The position numbers and the translations under genes were made by a program. Below are positions 1 through 11,082 of a stretch of 64,000 nucleotides of DNA, piece after piece. The stretch's first letter is position 1; every line of letters starts with the position of its first letter. The DNA is from Prorocentrum cordatum (Eukaryota; Sar; Dinophyceae; Prorocentrales; Prorocentraceae). The notes below the pieces were generated by a model. It was given only the letters and a program-made list of their open reading frames with translations. It had not been told where the DNA came from and searched no databases. The DNA is taken from the NCBI GenBank assembly GCA_963575745.1, contig CAUYUJ010004335.1, positions 1 to 64,000 on the forward strand. The letters run 5' to 3'.

Positions 1-668
1 CTGCCGTTGGTTCAAAACGGGTGGCGCGCGCCCTGTGGAGGGCCCCTACGCGTTGCTCGCAGTGGACGCTGTCGTCCCTGATGGGCACCTGAAGCGCGGG
101 GACAATTTCGACTCCCTGTCGCGAGGGGCCACCCAGGGGATCGGACTGGGGGGTGACATCGCGCAGCGTCGTCGCGCGCCCGCCGCTGCCGCCGTTCTTG
201 ACTGCCCGTGGCACGGGAGTCTGGACGGGCGTGAGCTCTCCTCGATGGGCTGTGGGCGGCGCGACGCGCCTCCTCAGCTGCGTCGCGCACTCGCGCGCGT
301 GGTTCAGGTGGGGCCCCCCGCGGGGTCGCTTCCATCGGCCGCGCGCCGCCGCGAGGCTTCGCTGGCGATGGTGCCCCTCCTGGGTCGGCCTTGGCCCGGG
401 CGCCTTTCGGTTGGCCCGTCCTTGAGGGGGTGGCGCCTTGCCGTCTGAGGTGGGGGCCTCGGCGCGCCGCGTCGCCCTCGACGCGCGCGTGCCTTTCGCT
501 GCCGCGCGGGGGGGCGTCGCCGTCGAGTCATGCGTAGAGGTTGACGGCAGAGAGGCACGATTGTCTCCGTTCTATGTCACCAGGCGGGAGCGAGCTGTGC
601 GCGTCGCGAGCGGCCGTGCAGCGGCCCAGCATGGCACTGGCGCCGCCAAGGGGCTGGTCCTGGTCCTG
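1..668. other. 5' flank, no recognised gene
   Basis: GC-rich sequence upstream of the first element. Open frames exist on both strands, but they are low-complexity Arg/Pro/Ala frames of the kind GC-rich DNA gives by chance. I recognise no domain and see no similarity to the flank of the second element. Confidence 0.5.
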
Positions 669-691
669 GTGTGTGTGTGTGTGTGTGTGTC

Positions 692-716
<25 letters not shown>
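669..716 (+). repeat. (TG)n microsatellite at the 5' edge of copy A
   Basis: About 24 GT dinucleotides with one C interruption near 691. The tract abuts the target-site duplication, and the element's 3' end also joins a short GT run. It is the likely integration target. Confidence 0.9.
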
Positions 717-723
<7 letters not shown>

Positions 724-729
724 GCCTCT
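713..729 (+). repeat. Target-site duplication, 5' copy (copy A)
   Basis: This 17-bp stretch matches 25472-25488 at 16 of 17 positions (A at 717 against G). The last nine bases, GCGGCCTCT, are not part of the TG repeat, so the match is not just microsatellite sequence. It defines the left edge of the 24.7-kb insertion. Confidence 0.85.
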
Positions 730-731
730 TT

Positions 732-780
732 ACCGTAGCCCACTGGCTCGAGCCCCTCTGGCTCAAGCCTCTGGCTCAAG
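732..780 (+). other. Tandem relic dinoflagellate spliced leaders at the 5' terminus of copy A
   Basis: Positions 732-752 read ACCGTAGCC...TGGCTCGAG and match the 22-nt dinoSL, which begins CCGTAGCC and ends TTTTGGCTCAAG. Next come CCCCTCTGGCTCAAG (753-767; 12 of 15 match the truncated relic CCATTTTGGCTCAAG) and CCTCTGGCTCAAG (768-780). Leader plus truncated leaders in tandem is the known mark of repeated rounds of trans-splicing and reverse transcription in dinoflagellates. Its place two bases inside the target-site duplication means the inserted copy came from a trans-spliced, essentially full-length RNA. Confidence 0.8.
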
Positions 781-893
781 GAGGCGTCCGACGCACAGCC
801 TGGGGCGCGCGCCGGCCCCCCGCGCGCGCCCCGGCGGCGCCCCTCGCCTAGCGCCGCCGTCGGCTGCCCTTCGACGCGACCGATCGCTTCCGA

Positions 894-1498
894 ATGGCGG
901 GCGACACCTCGTTGATCAGGCCCACTGCCGCGCCCCCCGTGCTCCCCGCCCTGAGGTCAGTGATCGGGGGCTGGTGGGGCAACGCGTGCCTGAACCCGAG
1001 CCCGCGGCCGCGCCGAGAGATGAGCGGGGGCTGGAGAGGAGGGGGGAGGTCTTTTGGTACGATTTTTTGGAGGCAGGTGGCCCCGCGCCCACCTCCGCTG
1101 GGGAGTCGGGTGAACTTCAGGACGTGTGTGCCAGCACTGGGGCTGCTGCGGGCCCTGAGCGTTCACACCCGACTGGTCATGCCTCAATGATTGACACCCT
1201 GATCCCCCGCCCCCCCCACCGCCGCCAGGCCCAGGCGGCCCAGGGGCTGGGGGGGGCACGGCGACAGACCCGCCCACGGGGGCGAGAGCTGACCTCTTGC
1301 CTAATGCCCCGCCCTCTGCTCCCATTCCTTTCTCTCCTACCCGCGCGCAATCTCCAGATGCGACCGTTGGTCGCCCTGGGCCCACGTGTGACCCTGGACC
1401 GACAGACCCTCGGTATTCCGACGCTTCGACTCTTCTCTTCCCCCCTTATCTCACATGCTATTGCGACCGCTCGTCGCCCTGATCCCCCTTCCAGATGA
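894..1498 (+). pseudogene. N-terminal proline-rich region of the element polyprotein
   Basis: The ATG at 894 lies in a context conserved with copy B (ATG at 51309): both read CGCTTCCGAATGGCG. The first residues MAGDTSLIRP align with MADDASLIRP in copy B. That makes 894 the best candidate start of the element's reading frame, after a 164-nt 5' UTR that carries the leader relics. Copy A shifts frame near 950. The matching text (PRDERGLERRG, GELQDV, TGHAS) then continues in another frame to a stop at 1496-1498. It is rich in Pro, Ala, Arg and Gly, with no recognised fold, and probably disordered. Copy B also stops near the equivalent point (51905), so the end may be an old defect shared by both or a genuine ORF end. 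Confidence 0.6.
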
Positions 1499-2543
1499 GC
1501 AGGCCTCTCCCGTTCCTTTCCCCGATCATTCTGGCTACGTGGCCATTAGTCGCCCTGAACCCACCGAAGGCAGGCCCCGCCCGCCTCCATCCTACCTCTC
1601 CTCTCTCTCCCCAGGTGGGAACGGCGTCCGACCAACCTGTGCCCCTGGGCCCCTCTTGCAGGAACGCCAGCGACGTGGTTCCCCCCGTAGTTCGAGGCCA
1701 CTGCAGTCCGCAGACGACAGGGGGCAGCGGCCACGACTCCCCAGGACGACCGACCACGTGGACCGACCAGGCGACTTCCCCCCCCTCCCGCCACGACGAG
1801 GAAGGGGCAGGATTGCAAATCAGCAGAGATCGACCAGCCCCCCCGCCCAACTAGGCACCGCCTCTGGACCTGCTATCACCCCCAACGCGTTAAATAATTT
1901 GCCCTCCCCTCCCCCCGTGGACGGCGCCCACGTCCCCGTAGAAGGTGCAGACAGCGAAGCGAACGGTCCCGGCTACCTAACCGAGCTCGCCGCGCCAACG
2001 AACGGCCCAACCGCCGAAAGGCAGGGCGAGACACCTGCACCCCGAGGAAACGTGCCCAGCGTAGTCGTGGGCGCTGCCACACCCACGGCATCGCTCACCG
2101 CTGGTGCAACGCACTCCGTGGACGTGGAGCGCGGCCCCGCCGCTGCCCCATCACGGCGGGTGCAGTGCGAGTCAACGAGCGACTCTGAACCCCCGCCAGA
2201 AGCAGATCCAGCCGCAGAGGTTGTCACGTGGACCTGCGACATATGCAGGCCCCAGCATCCCGCGTTGCAGCTTGCCGGCGTAAATCCGCGACCGCTCGCG
2301 GATCTCCCCGGAATCCCAGGCAGACCATGCCCAGGGGCGCGCCCCGATCCCGGCGCGCAATGGAGAACGCGGGGCAACGACGTGCTATGGCCGTGTCAGA
2401 GGTGCCCTGCACTCACGCCCATCACCGAAGGGCACTGCGGCCACTGTTACCAAGGACGGCCGAGGGACTTCGAGCAGTGGGGCCCCCTTGGAGACGAGGC
2501 TGACCTTCTGCCCCTCAACAGAGCGCAGCCCTCACAGACATGA
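1455..2543 (+). pseudogene. Proline-rich segment ending in a zinc-ribbon-like module
   Basis: An open segment of about 360 codons. The first 250 residues are Pro/Arg/Ser-rich and low complexity. The C-terminal 100 carry paired cysteines: WTCDIC at 2229-2246, then PCQRC, then HCGHC before about 2450. The WTCxxC start and the spacing suggest a zinc ribbon or RanBP2-like finger. A similar WTCTEC module occurs at 7898. LINE first ORFs often carry zinc-binding, nucleic-acid-binding modules, so a gag-like role is possible. Copy B matches this segment only up to 2009, where its internal deletion begins. The first codon is not a convincing start, and I take this as continuing the upstream frame. Confidence 0.55.
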
Positions 2544-3187
2544 TGAACTGGTTTGCGGAAGGATGCCGTCAAGACCCACCGCAACGCGGCAGCCCGCGCG
2601 AGGGTTGCGAGGCAAACCAGACAAACAGCATCCCCGCCAGCACAGAAGTAGGCGCACCCTCGAGCGCACTGGGCGCAGCCGACGCCACCAGGCTTCTCTG
2701 GCCCCTGAGCGGCCGCGACCGCGTGGTCCGGCGAGGCGGGATAGAGCCACGCGCGTGCGAACTCCTCGCGATGCGGTTTGCGCATCTCCACCAGGATGTC
2801 CAGATTGCACGCCTCGAGCCGCTTGGCGGACCCCCCGCAGCGCGGGCGGAGCAAGGCGTCGCCAACGCCCAGTCAGGCTGCGATGCAACTCAACATGGGG
2901 CTTCAGCCACAGCACGCGGGACAAGGACTCGACCTATTCCCCCTGGCCAGGCTAGAAGCAGGGCACCCCGACCGTGCACTGGTCAGAAGGGCGCTCATAT
3001 GGGAAGGCAGGCGCGGCAGGATGTCCTTCCCGTCCACGCGCAACATTTTCACATGAGCACGACTCACAGCAGCGGGCGCCTTCCCGGACCGCGCGGTGGA
3101 CGCCATCGGCGCGTCGCCCGCGGGCTTCCCTAGGGCCCTAGGGCCTGCCCAGACGTCGTAGGACAACGCCTGCGGGGCTCAGGGGAC
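2540..3187 (+). pseudogene. Unidentified coding segment of the element polyprotein
   Basis: Coding character runs from 2540 (MMNWFAEGCRQDP) through a helical stretch (ELLAMRFAHLHQDVQIARLE) near 2760-2820. It then moves to another frame (about 2880-3056, ending at a TGA before 3060) and again to the frame that enters the next segment near 3150. No domain is recognised. The frame changes show decay rather than separate genes. Confidence 0.4.
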
Positions 3188-4441
3188 GTGCCCCTCTTGC
3201 TGCCCGACAGCGACGGAGCTGAAGACATGCGTCTCTCCACGACAAGGCCAGTCACGGCGACGTGGCCAGGAAGGGGCCCTCCCCTCGTGCTACCCCATGG
3301 TTTCAACCCGCGCATGCAGGCCCAGTGCGGCACCTGCGGCTCCTGGAAGTTCCGAGAGGGCCCCCTGGCAGGGATGTGCCCCGTCAACCTTAGATTCAGT
3401 CGGGCGACCATGCAGGAAGCCGGCTGCGATCAAACCACCCCTGTCCAAGTCGTCCCAAGCGACTGGATACAAAGGCTTCCTATCGACTATGTGGGCGACG
3501 CGGCCCTTTCAGCCCTGGCACGCGCAGCGCAAGCATACGCACCGCTACGCTCACCAGGGGAGGGACAGCTTGTCGCCTACACCCTCTCCTGGCTCGTTGG
3601 GGAGCTGCTCCTAGCCTGGAAATGGATGGTCGATTCGGAAGACCCCCCATGGGCAAACCCCGCGGCGAGCGACCGCCAGCGCGGTGCCGCGGCGGCGCTC
3701 TCCGCGCTATGCGGGTCGAACCTGCGGTGCGCCACGGACCTAGCCTACGTCATCCGAGCGCAGGCCCTGAGGAACCGCGAGGTGGCGGAATGGTTGCCGC
3801 GAGCCATCGCCGCCGCGCACGAGACTATCCCACCCGCCCTTGGCGCGGACGACGAACGTGCGCAAGCCGACGACTACAGCGAGCTAGGAGGCATGACCAG
3901 ACTCGTGCAATTCGGGCTCTCCGACAGGGACGTGGACTGGATTGCCCACGTGACGGGTCTCAGCAGACACCAGACCGAACACCCCGACGACCCCCTCTTT
4001 CTCGCGCGGCACCAATGCGGGGGCGGCATGACCGGCGAAGAGCAAGAGGTAGCCCTAGAAGGGATAGCAGTCCTCACGGCAGCGGCTCAACACGAACGTC
4101 GCCACGACATTGCCAACCTGCGACCCATGTCTCCGCTGGGCAGAGCGTGCGCATGGTGGTTAGACGGCTCCGCGCGGGCGCCGACGCCGCAAGCGCTGGG
4201 GCGGGCCAAACGACCGCCGCGCCAACGCGGGCCGGTAGCGATGCAGCGGACGCAGCCCCCGCCACCGCGGGTGAACGTGCCGAGCGCGCGCGCGCCCCCA
4301 CCTCCTGCGACCAAAGCGCGCACGGAGCTCCAGCACACCTCAACAGCGGTGGGCCCACGATCCCCATGGAAGTCGACGCAGGACGCTCCGCTGACCCGGC
4401 CCACGACCGGGGACATAGAAGAAGCGACAGGCCACGCATAG
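3188..4441 (+). pseudogene. Unidentified alpha-helical segment with one CxxC pair
   Basis: About 417 codons with balanced composition (CGTCGSWKF near 3329, then a long helical region with SALARAAQAYAPL and LSWLVGELLLAWKWMV). The last 120 codons turn Pro/Arg-rich. Part of a zinc site may be formed by CGTC and the later MC. No family is recognised. The position between the zinc ribbon and the RING finger fits a structural or gag-like part. It reads on from the frame open since about 3150. Confidence 0.45.
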
Positions 4442-5194
4442 GAGTGACGGGCGGGCTCGCAGACCGCGCTGGACAACTAACGCGGACCATGCAAAACGAG
4501 ATTGCGTGCGTAAGACAGGCCATGGCGAATCGCACGCTACAGAACTACACTTGGAGCGGATACATGGTCCCCTTCCTCTGGCTGTCAGCTGTCGAGGCCA
4601 CCAGAGAGGCACTGCGAACTGTCGCTGCGGACCGCGGGAGTGCCGCTCAACGGCTTCCGGGTCATGGTAGAGTGGTGGGAAGGACGTGACGTGGCGACGA
4701 GCAGTGACGCGCTCTTGATCCTGCGAGGAGAGGCACAGGCACTCTCGCAACGTAGCGGCCTGAACGTTCCCGCCCCCCAGGAATGGGGCTACCTGCACGC
4801 GCGGCTACATGAACGCCTGGTTGACCTCGCAGACCCGCACGGATGGGTACAAGCTGACGTGATGCTGGGGCCACAAGGAGCAGGCGCGCCGCCTCTTCGC
4901 GGGGCGCGAGAACCGCCCGCGCCGCAGGGACCTCCACAGGCCCGGCGCATGGACGCCGACAGCAGCACCGCCGCGCACGCCGACCACCGTATCCTTACCG
5001 GCTCGAGCGCGCGGGTTCTGCCACGCCCCATCCCGCGGCAGCCCGAATGGCGTGCGGTCCTGACCATCCACGACATCGCCAGCGCATTGGATCGCAGGGG
5101 CCAAACCGACGAAAACGCCAACGTTCCACCCGCCGCGCTACCCGACGACGGTTCGGTGGACGGCGCCGGGCGCAAAGGGTACAGGATATGCTGA
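4442..5194 (+). pseudogene. Unidentified element segment, two frames
   Basis: Coding text sits in one frame to about 4640 (QAMANRTLQNYTWSGYMVPF, SAVEATREALRTV) and in the next frame from 4640 to 5194 (LNGFRVMVEWWEGRD, SDALLILRGEAQALSQR, RHERLVDLADPHGWVQ-like text). The join near 4630-4640 is a frameshift because the text reads on smoothly. No domain is recognised. Confidence 0.4.
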
Positions 5195-5640
5195 GGGGCA
5201 TCCCGGGCCCTGGCGCTAATCAAGGCCAGTGGCTATCGGCAGTGATGTGGCTCATCCTGCGCCCCGACTATCACTCCCTGCTGCGACCGCTGCTCGTGAG
5301 GAGGCAGATTGACGGAGGATCCTTCGGCGTTGTCGCAAGGTGGCTCAGACGGGCCGCGGTGCTATCGCCCGCGCAGCTCGTGAGCTTCGCTACAGTGGCT
5401 ACAGGTATGTCTGCCGAGGCGTTTCCTGTATGCGAACCCTTCAGCGCCGGCTCGCTGGGAGACACCCTAAGACACCTCGCGTGTCTCATGCGGGGCTCCA
5501 CCAGAGAGGGGGGGCAGCAGGGGCGCTTCGTATGCCACGAACTGACAGCCGCCGTGGCTAGGGCTAGCCCGCCGCCTGCCCCCCCCCCGCCCAGACGGAC
5601 GCCACGAGGGAGCGATGCCCAATCTGCCAGGACATCGTGA
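5195..5640 (+). pseudogene. Helical segment directly before the RING finger
   Basis: The frame open from 5047 carries the natural text after about 5188 (MLRGIPGPGANQGQWLSAVM, HSLLRPLLVRRQIDGG, VARWLRRAAVLSPAQLVSFA) and ends in a Pro/Arg linker at a TGA (5638-5640). The RING finger starts in a different frame at 5616, so there is a frameshift within the linker. Function unknown. Confidence 0.4.
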
Positions 5641-5747
5641 TCGGCAGGGTGTCCAGCATCATGCCATGTGGGCACCGAGCGCACTCGCACTGTCTCGAGG
5701 ACTGGCGAATGCGGCAAAGAAGGGACGAGCGTTAGTGTCCGCTGTTT
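5616..5747 (+). pseudogene. RING-H2 zinc finger, broken
   Basis: In this frame the order is CPIC (5616-5627), CGHRAHSHC (5667-5693), then LEDW. These are zinc ligands 1-6 of a RING-H2 finger with normal spacing (C-x2-C-x13-C-x-H-x2-H-x2-C) and the usual Trp after ligand 6. A TAG at 5733-5735 comes just before the last pair, which reads CPLF instead of CPLC (ligand 8 Cys to Phe). RING-H2 domains are typically E3 ubiquitin ligases that recruit an E2 enzyme. If the ancestral element made this protein it may have ubiquitinated host or element proteins. This copy could not fold normally. Confidence 0.75.
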
Positions 5748-6690
5748 CGCGGCGAGGACAACGGTGATGCCCTCCAGGTCATCGAACCGCCTGCCCCAAC
5801 AACGCCAGGCGCACCTGCGCGCGGGGAGGAGAGTGGGAACGCAGCCCCCGCTTCCCCCGTGCAGCCTAACGCGCCAGACGACCACGCCAGCACGGCAGAC
5901 GACGGCGACGAGCGGGAGGAGGACGTCCTTCTACCCCCAGCAACGGAGGCCGAAACGCAGTGGGCCATCAACGTCCTAGAGGGGGTCCTACGGCTCCGAC
6001 CTGACGGCGCCGCCGGCCCGCGGCCTCAGACACATTCCCACGAAGACGTTGACAGGCTACGGCGCATGATCCGATGGCAGCGTGAGTTCACGCAGCGGCA
6101 GGCCGCTACTGCCACCCGCTCCCCCAGGCCCGCGAACGAGGCGGCGCCTGGGGGGGGCCCCGAGGCGCGAGGGCCACCCCGCGAAGGGACTCAGCCCAGC
6201 AGAGTAGCGTCCAGCCACCCGGAGATTGAGCCGCCCAGCGAGAGGGCGCGACTGGAGCAACGACCTCTGGTCACCCACGAAAGGTGGTGCAACGTGGTAA
6301 TCAGGGCTAACGCGGTTAGCCACGGACGCACGAGAGGACCAGTTCACGCGCCCGCGTCCATAGTCGCGGCAGCGATTCACGAGCTACGAGCGGCCGTCGT
6401 GATATGTCCGCGGGCACTGGTAGGAAGCAGGCCCATTGACAACACAGCGGCGACTTTCACTTTCCCCGACGAGGCCGGACACGATAAGGTGAGAGAGATC
6501 CTGGAATACTCAAGACGAGCCATTGAGTGTCCAGACGCACGCGTCCCGCCGCCGCCTCCCGTCATTATGGCCGTCGACGCCGGCGCCGCTTAAGAGGGCG
6601 CTCTGGTCGGCCTAACGCAGCTCGAGGCCGTCCCTGTCACTTGGTCGTCCTCGGACATGAGCGAATTACTACACCAGGAGGGCCAGATCC
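5736..6690 (+). pseudogene. Segment after the RING finger, acidic then Arg/Pro-rich
   Basis: The RING frame continues past the TAG through an acidic stretch (DDGDEREEDVLLPP, near 5900) and a helical part (TQWAINVLEGVLRLRP) to a TAA at 6591-6593. The same frame reads sensibly beyond this stop (LVGLTQLEAVPVTW, SELLHQEGQIRSG) to about 6690, where the text moves to the next frame. One stop and one frameshift therefore look recent. No domain is recognised. Confidence 0.4.
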
Positions 6691-7953
6691 GATCTGGATG
6701 ACGGCCGCCGCGCGCACTCTCTGGGGGCGCCGGGTATTAAGCTTGCCAACCACCTGGCACCAGTCGGCCGGCCGCTAGCTGAGCACCGCGGCCCCGCGCA
6801 GATACTTGCCATCCAGATCAATTTCCTGGCCAGGCCCATGCGCTTACGACACGCTCCCAGCGTAGTGGTGCATTGGGGGAACGGCAATGCCGACCTGAGG
6901 GGCGCCCTTCACATCCTGACCCCCGACTCCGGCAACGAACGCGTCGTCGCCCTCATGACGCGCGCCCAACGGGACATGGAGGTGCAGGGGCACCAGCTGG
7001 AATGGGGTACTAACATCACGCAGCTCGGGCGCAGACCGGAGTTTTTCCAACGAGGGATAGAGCCACTGGTCCATCACGCCATCAAGATCCGCATGCGGGA
7101 CTCCGCCAGTCTTGCCGACATCAACCGCGTCGTCGTGAACATACAGGTGGCGGCCCAGCAGCTGGCACCCACCGACATCCCCGCCGTAGTATGGAGACAG
7201 CGCGAGACCGCCGACGTCGTCCATATCCCACTGCGGCGGGGCAGCCTCTGTTTCGCCTACCCAATCGCCGCGCAGGCCGCAGCGGCCCCTGGACACAGGG
7301 TGGGCATCGCGGCATGCGGGATCATGCTGATCAACACACCTGAAGCCGCGGTAGCGCCCATCATACGGTATAGCCGTTCGCACGCGCCTGCGGCGCTGGC
7401 CAGCAACGGCCAACCAGGTGCGGTAACACCTCGACGAATCACCATGGCTGACCCCTGGACAGGAGGCCCATCCCTGGTGCGCACTGTGGACCCGGAGGCA
7501 GGATCACATCTACGCGGGAACTTCGCCACAGAAGGCCAGGTCGACCTGGGCGCAGTCCGACACGCGGTCCGAGAGACCCTGGGTGGCAGTGCCGTCTGGG
7601 CCGTCGCACACGTGCACGCCTGGCATCCCGACGTCGACGCCTATCGGGACATGGCCCAGGTGGCGCTCCGTGAGGGCGCGGGACAGAGTATGGAGGCGGC
7701 CTACGGGGCTGCCGGCCTCCTAACCCTCAGCGGTCAGCATGTCCGCATTTTCCCTGCTACCCGCGCCAGGGGGCCCACGAGGCGCACCCCTGGCACGGAG
7801 AGCGCCCTGGGCGACCACGTGAGAGAGGCAGCTCGACCGGGCGTGGCGGCCGCCAGGCGGGCGGCGGAGCACCCGCAAATCGTCGCCACTGCAAGAATGG
7901 ACCTGCACGGAGTGCAAGTTGGGGGGGGCCGAGATACGACGCCTGTGCCCTGA
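6691..7953 (+). pseudogene. Unidentified segment, possible globular domain
   Basis: Open without stops from 6691 (DLDDGRRAHSLG) through 6838 to a TGA at 7951-7953, about 420 codons. The composition is balanced, with strand/helix alternation (SLADINRVVVNIQVAAQQL, AVWAVAHVHAWHPDVDAYRD), so it is probably folded. I do not recognise the family. It is the least decayed stretch of the 5' half. The last residues become Ala/Arg-rich and the text crosses to another frame at the second zinc ribbon. Confidence 0.45.
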
Positions 7954-8941
7954 CCCCTGGCTGCCTGCCCACCGGCGCTTGCCACTAATGGGCACGACAG
8001 TAGGGCGCGGTGCGCGCCGCCTCCTGATCAGACCCTGGCCCGCCCCCGCCACCGACCCAGACGGGGCCCGCGCTGATGCGCTCCCAAGGATCGGACCTCC
8101 CGCCCTCGCCACAGACTGGGTCGATGATCACATCGGCCCGATGCGAGCGATCGCCCCCGCGGCGCCCCCCCATTGGTGCTCGAGCAAGGGCAACAGGGCG
8201 GGGCCCGCAACGTCGACGCCCGCATTGACCCAGGCGAATACATCATTATGGCAGTCTCCTCCGGCGGGCATGTGGCAGTCCAGGCCGCGGGAGAAACGAT
8301 CAACTATATGCCTGCGTTGCCCCGCTGGTGAACCATCGGCCTCCCAGCGACGGTGGGCGCCACAGCCGCCGCGCACGGGTGCGCTCCGCCCTTGCACATC
8401 CACGCCGAGGCCGTGGTCGGCGACGTCTGGATCGCTCGAAGGACTTACGACCACCCGCCGAGGCCCTGGGGTTAGCCGCCTCAACCCCCACGCGGGCGAC
8501 CCAGACAAGGCACGCTGCCCCCGCCCCGCGACCAGGCCCAGCCGGGCCCGTACAATACCCCCCCGCATGCGAGAGGTGATGCTGCAACGAGCGCAGACCG
8601 ACCCACCGCCTGGGGGTGGACTGGTCGAGGCATGCCCCGGCGCCCTAAGGGCGGCGCAGCTTGCGCTCGGGGCGTTCGCTGAGGTACTGCCGACACATCG
8701 GATGCACGCCCTGGCCAATTGGATCGAGGCAAGGATGAGGGTAGAAGCTTACCGATCACTGGCAGGCAGGCCGATCACCGACTTCAGACACGCCATGAGC
8801 ATCGTATGCTGGCTCTTCCAGCACAGTCAGGCAGCCGCCCTGGACCGCGACCACTTTCGACCGACTGGCCGCGGAGCTTGGTGTAGGACAGGCAGCCCTA
8901 CGGATGAACCCCTTCGCGCAATGGGCTACGGAACCATTTAG
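7898..8941 (+). pseudogene. Second zinc-ribbon-like module and helical segment
   Basis: The frame begins with WTCTEC (7898-7915) and a further Cys at 7946-7948 (RRLCPD), resembling the WTCDIC module at 2229. The middle (about 8160-8520) is Pro/Arg-rich and likely out of frame in part. From about 8568 it is clearly coding: REVMLQRAQTD, GALRAAQLALGAFAEVL, FRHAMSIVCWLFQHSQ. It stops at 8941. No enzyme motif is seen. The repeated WTCxxC module suggests an internal duplication of a zinc finger. Confidence 0.45.
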
Positions 8942-9160
8942 CGCGGACTTCGACGGCCACGGCCCGCGCCTAGCGATCCCAGGGGCGCGCGACGCCCGGT
9001 CCCCGGACGAGGGGCTCACTTCCCACAGCATGACAGAGGGCGCCGCTCACGCTCTCGGAGCTCTGGGAGCGGGTCTACCACCAGCACCTGGCAGACAGGC
9101 AGCGCGGAGGGCCAGAAAGGACCGCGGGAGGCAGGGAGCAGAGATGCGAAGCAGAAGGAG
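8942..9160 (+). other. Short degenerate stretch inside copy A
   Basis: No single frame is convincing. Fragments in two frames connect the segments on either side, so I read it as decayed coding sequence rather than a true spacer. Confidence 0.3.
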
Positions 9161-11080
9161 ATGAACCAGACGACCCCATGCAGGTGGACGCGGACGCACA
9201 CTCCAACCCGCAAGCCTCCCCGACGCCAGCCCCCGCCCCCCCTGCCTACACCGGCGACCAGATACCCAACCCCGGAGCGACCAACAGAGCGGGAACTAAT
9301 GAAGGAGCATCCCCCCGCCAACAGGCACGCGCCCGACGCGCGGCTCGACCGCAGGAGCGCCGCGCAGCGATCACCCGCGGGACAGGCGGTCAGAGTGCCG
9401 CGGAAGCCACCTCCGCGGGTGCGGATAGCCCCGCCCACGACCCAGACGACGGCACCGCAGCGCCCACCGGCTCCCATGACACTAGAACGAGGGGGAACGA
9501 CGCTCGCGCCGAGAACGGACAGCCGCAGACTAGGTACGCAGAAAGGAGTCGCACCCCAGCGGCCTTGTCAGACGACAACCCCCCTCGCCTGGGGGCACCT
9601 GGCACCTGTGCCCGAGAGGGCGTGCAACCCACTGCTGGGCGCGTTAGCGAAACCCCCCCCTCCGCTACCGATGGCCGGAGCGGCGCAAGGACTGGTGGAA
9701 GGAGCCAACCCTGCCGACCCATTGTGCAGGGGCGCACCTGGACCGCCGGGGCCTGGCCTACACCCATCACTCGAAACCGACTGGGAGAGACTCACAAGTC
9801 AAACAGTACACGCCCTCACCGCGCTTTTCAGCAGCCGCCTCGACAATCAGACAGGCGCTTCCATCATCGGTACCGAGAACAGAGGGCAAGGAGGGCCATG
9901 GCACGACCTGCTCGCATGGCTGATATGGGCTACGTCCGCCGACGTATTGCGCGCTCGCGCGAGGGCCCTATGGGGCAGCCGCGGATTCAACCCAGCTGCA
10001 GTTGATGCGCTCGAGGCTCTGTGGAACACCGCGTGCTTGCCAGGTTCCCCACCGCGCTTCGGGATCGTCAGCCCTGTCTCCGCGGCCGGAGTCAACGGCG
10101 CGCTAGCAATGGACTCCGCCGGTCTTCGACTGCGGCAGCGAGCAAGGCAGCTTGGCTGCCAGGGACCGGCGCAACCGATGGACCCACTCCACCCTGCGCT
10201 TTGCCTCGGCCTTCTCCACGAGGCGGCAGAAAGAGGCCCGCATATCTTGACAGCCGCCGCCGAGGCTACTGCGAACACTCCCGCAATCTTCCCCTTGCAG
10301 GACTCTTACATGCCGCCAGCGGCGCCACAGCAGGGGCAGGAGAACAGGGGGGCGGCGAGACAGTCACTGGGCCAAGAGCCGTCAGCGTCTCCGACCGCGC
10401 AGATCCAGGGGCGGGTGACCGCCTGGAGCCACAACGAGCACCATTTCACCCTCCTACCAACGACGGCGATCGGGGAGTGCACAGTGCGCCTCACACCACC
10501 CAGCCTACTGGCAGCAGGCAGGAAGCAGCGCGGGAAGGACGGGAGGAACGGCCCAGCACTTTTGCTGCACCAGCAGGCCCCGCGCCTGCAGGCGGTGAGG
10601 ATAGAAACCAGGCGGCCCCGAGCGCCCAGACCACACGACGTACTCAGTGGCCCCCGCGCGGACGCAGTCTTCCTGCGCAGTGCCGAGCGGGGCGCGGCGC
10701 CCCCGCCAACCCTGACGGGGGGAGACAAAGGTCGCGCGCCACTGACCCCCGAGGTCGCTCGCCAACGCCCCCCCGCGGGCGCCGATGCTCCAGCCGCGCT
10801 GGAGGGACACCGGATGGCCCTGCCCACTGCCCCAACGAGAGGCGCTACCGCACCCCGGCCTCCGTTTAATCCTGGCAACCTGACCCACCTGCTCCCCAAC
10901 ATTACAACAGGCCCCCAGCAGCGGCAATCGCCCAGACCCCCGGTGTTGGCAGCGCCGCGCCCAGAAGGCCCTGGCAAGGAGGCAGCGCCAGTGCGCCGTC
11001 AGCGGGCCCACGGCAGAGGCGCCAAGGCACAACCGGCGTCGATCCGGACACGTCCACGGCCACCCCGCCAGACGCGCGCG
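9161..11080 (+). pseudogene. Long proline/arginine-rich segment with a central helical domain
   Basis: An open frame of about 680 codons. The first 190 and last 250 residues are Pro/Arg/Ala-rich and probably disordered. The centre (about 9780-10300) has normal composition: ETDWERLTSQTVHALTALF, WHDLLAWLIWATSADVLRAR, FNPAAVDALEALWNTACL. Similar helical blocks occur at 8568-8870 and 3480-3900, so the 5' half may hold several related helical repeats. It meets the methyltransferase through a frame change near 11080. Confidence 0.45.
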
Positions 11081-11082
11081 AC

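Noticed and set aside
732-780. A functional spliced-leader RNA gene
   Set aside because: The units are degenerate, tandem and truncated, without a following donor site and Sm site. They are relics inside an insertion.
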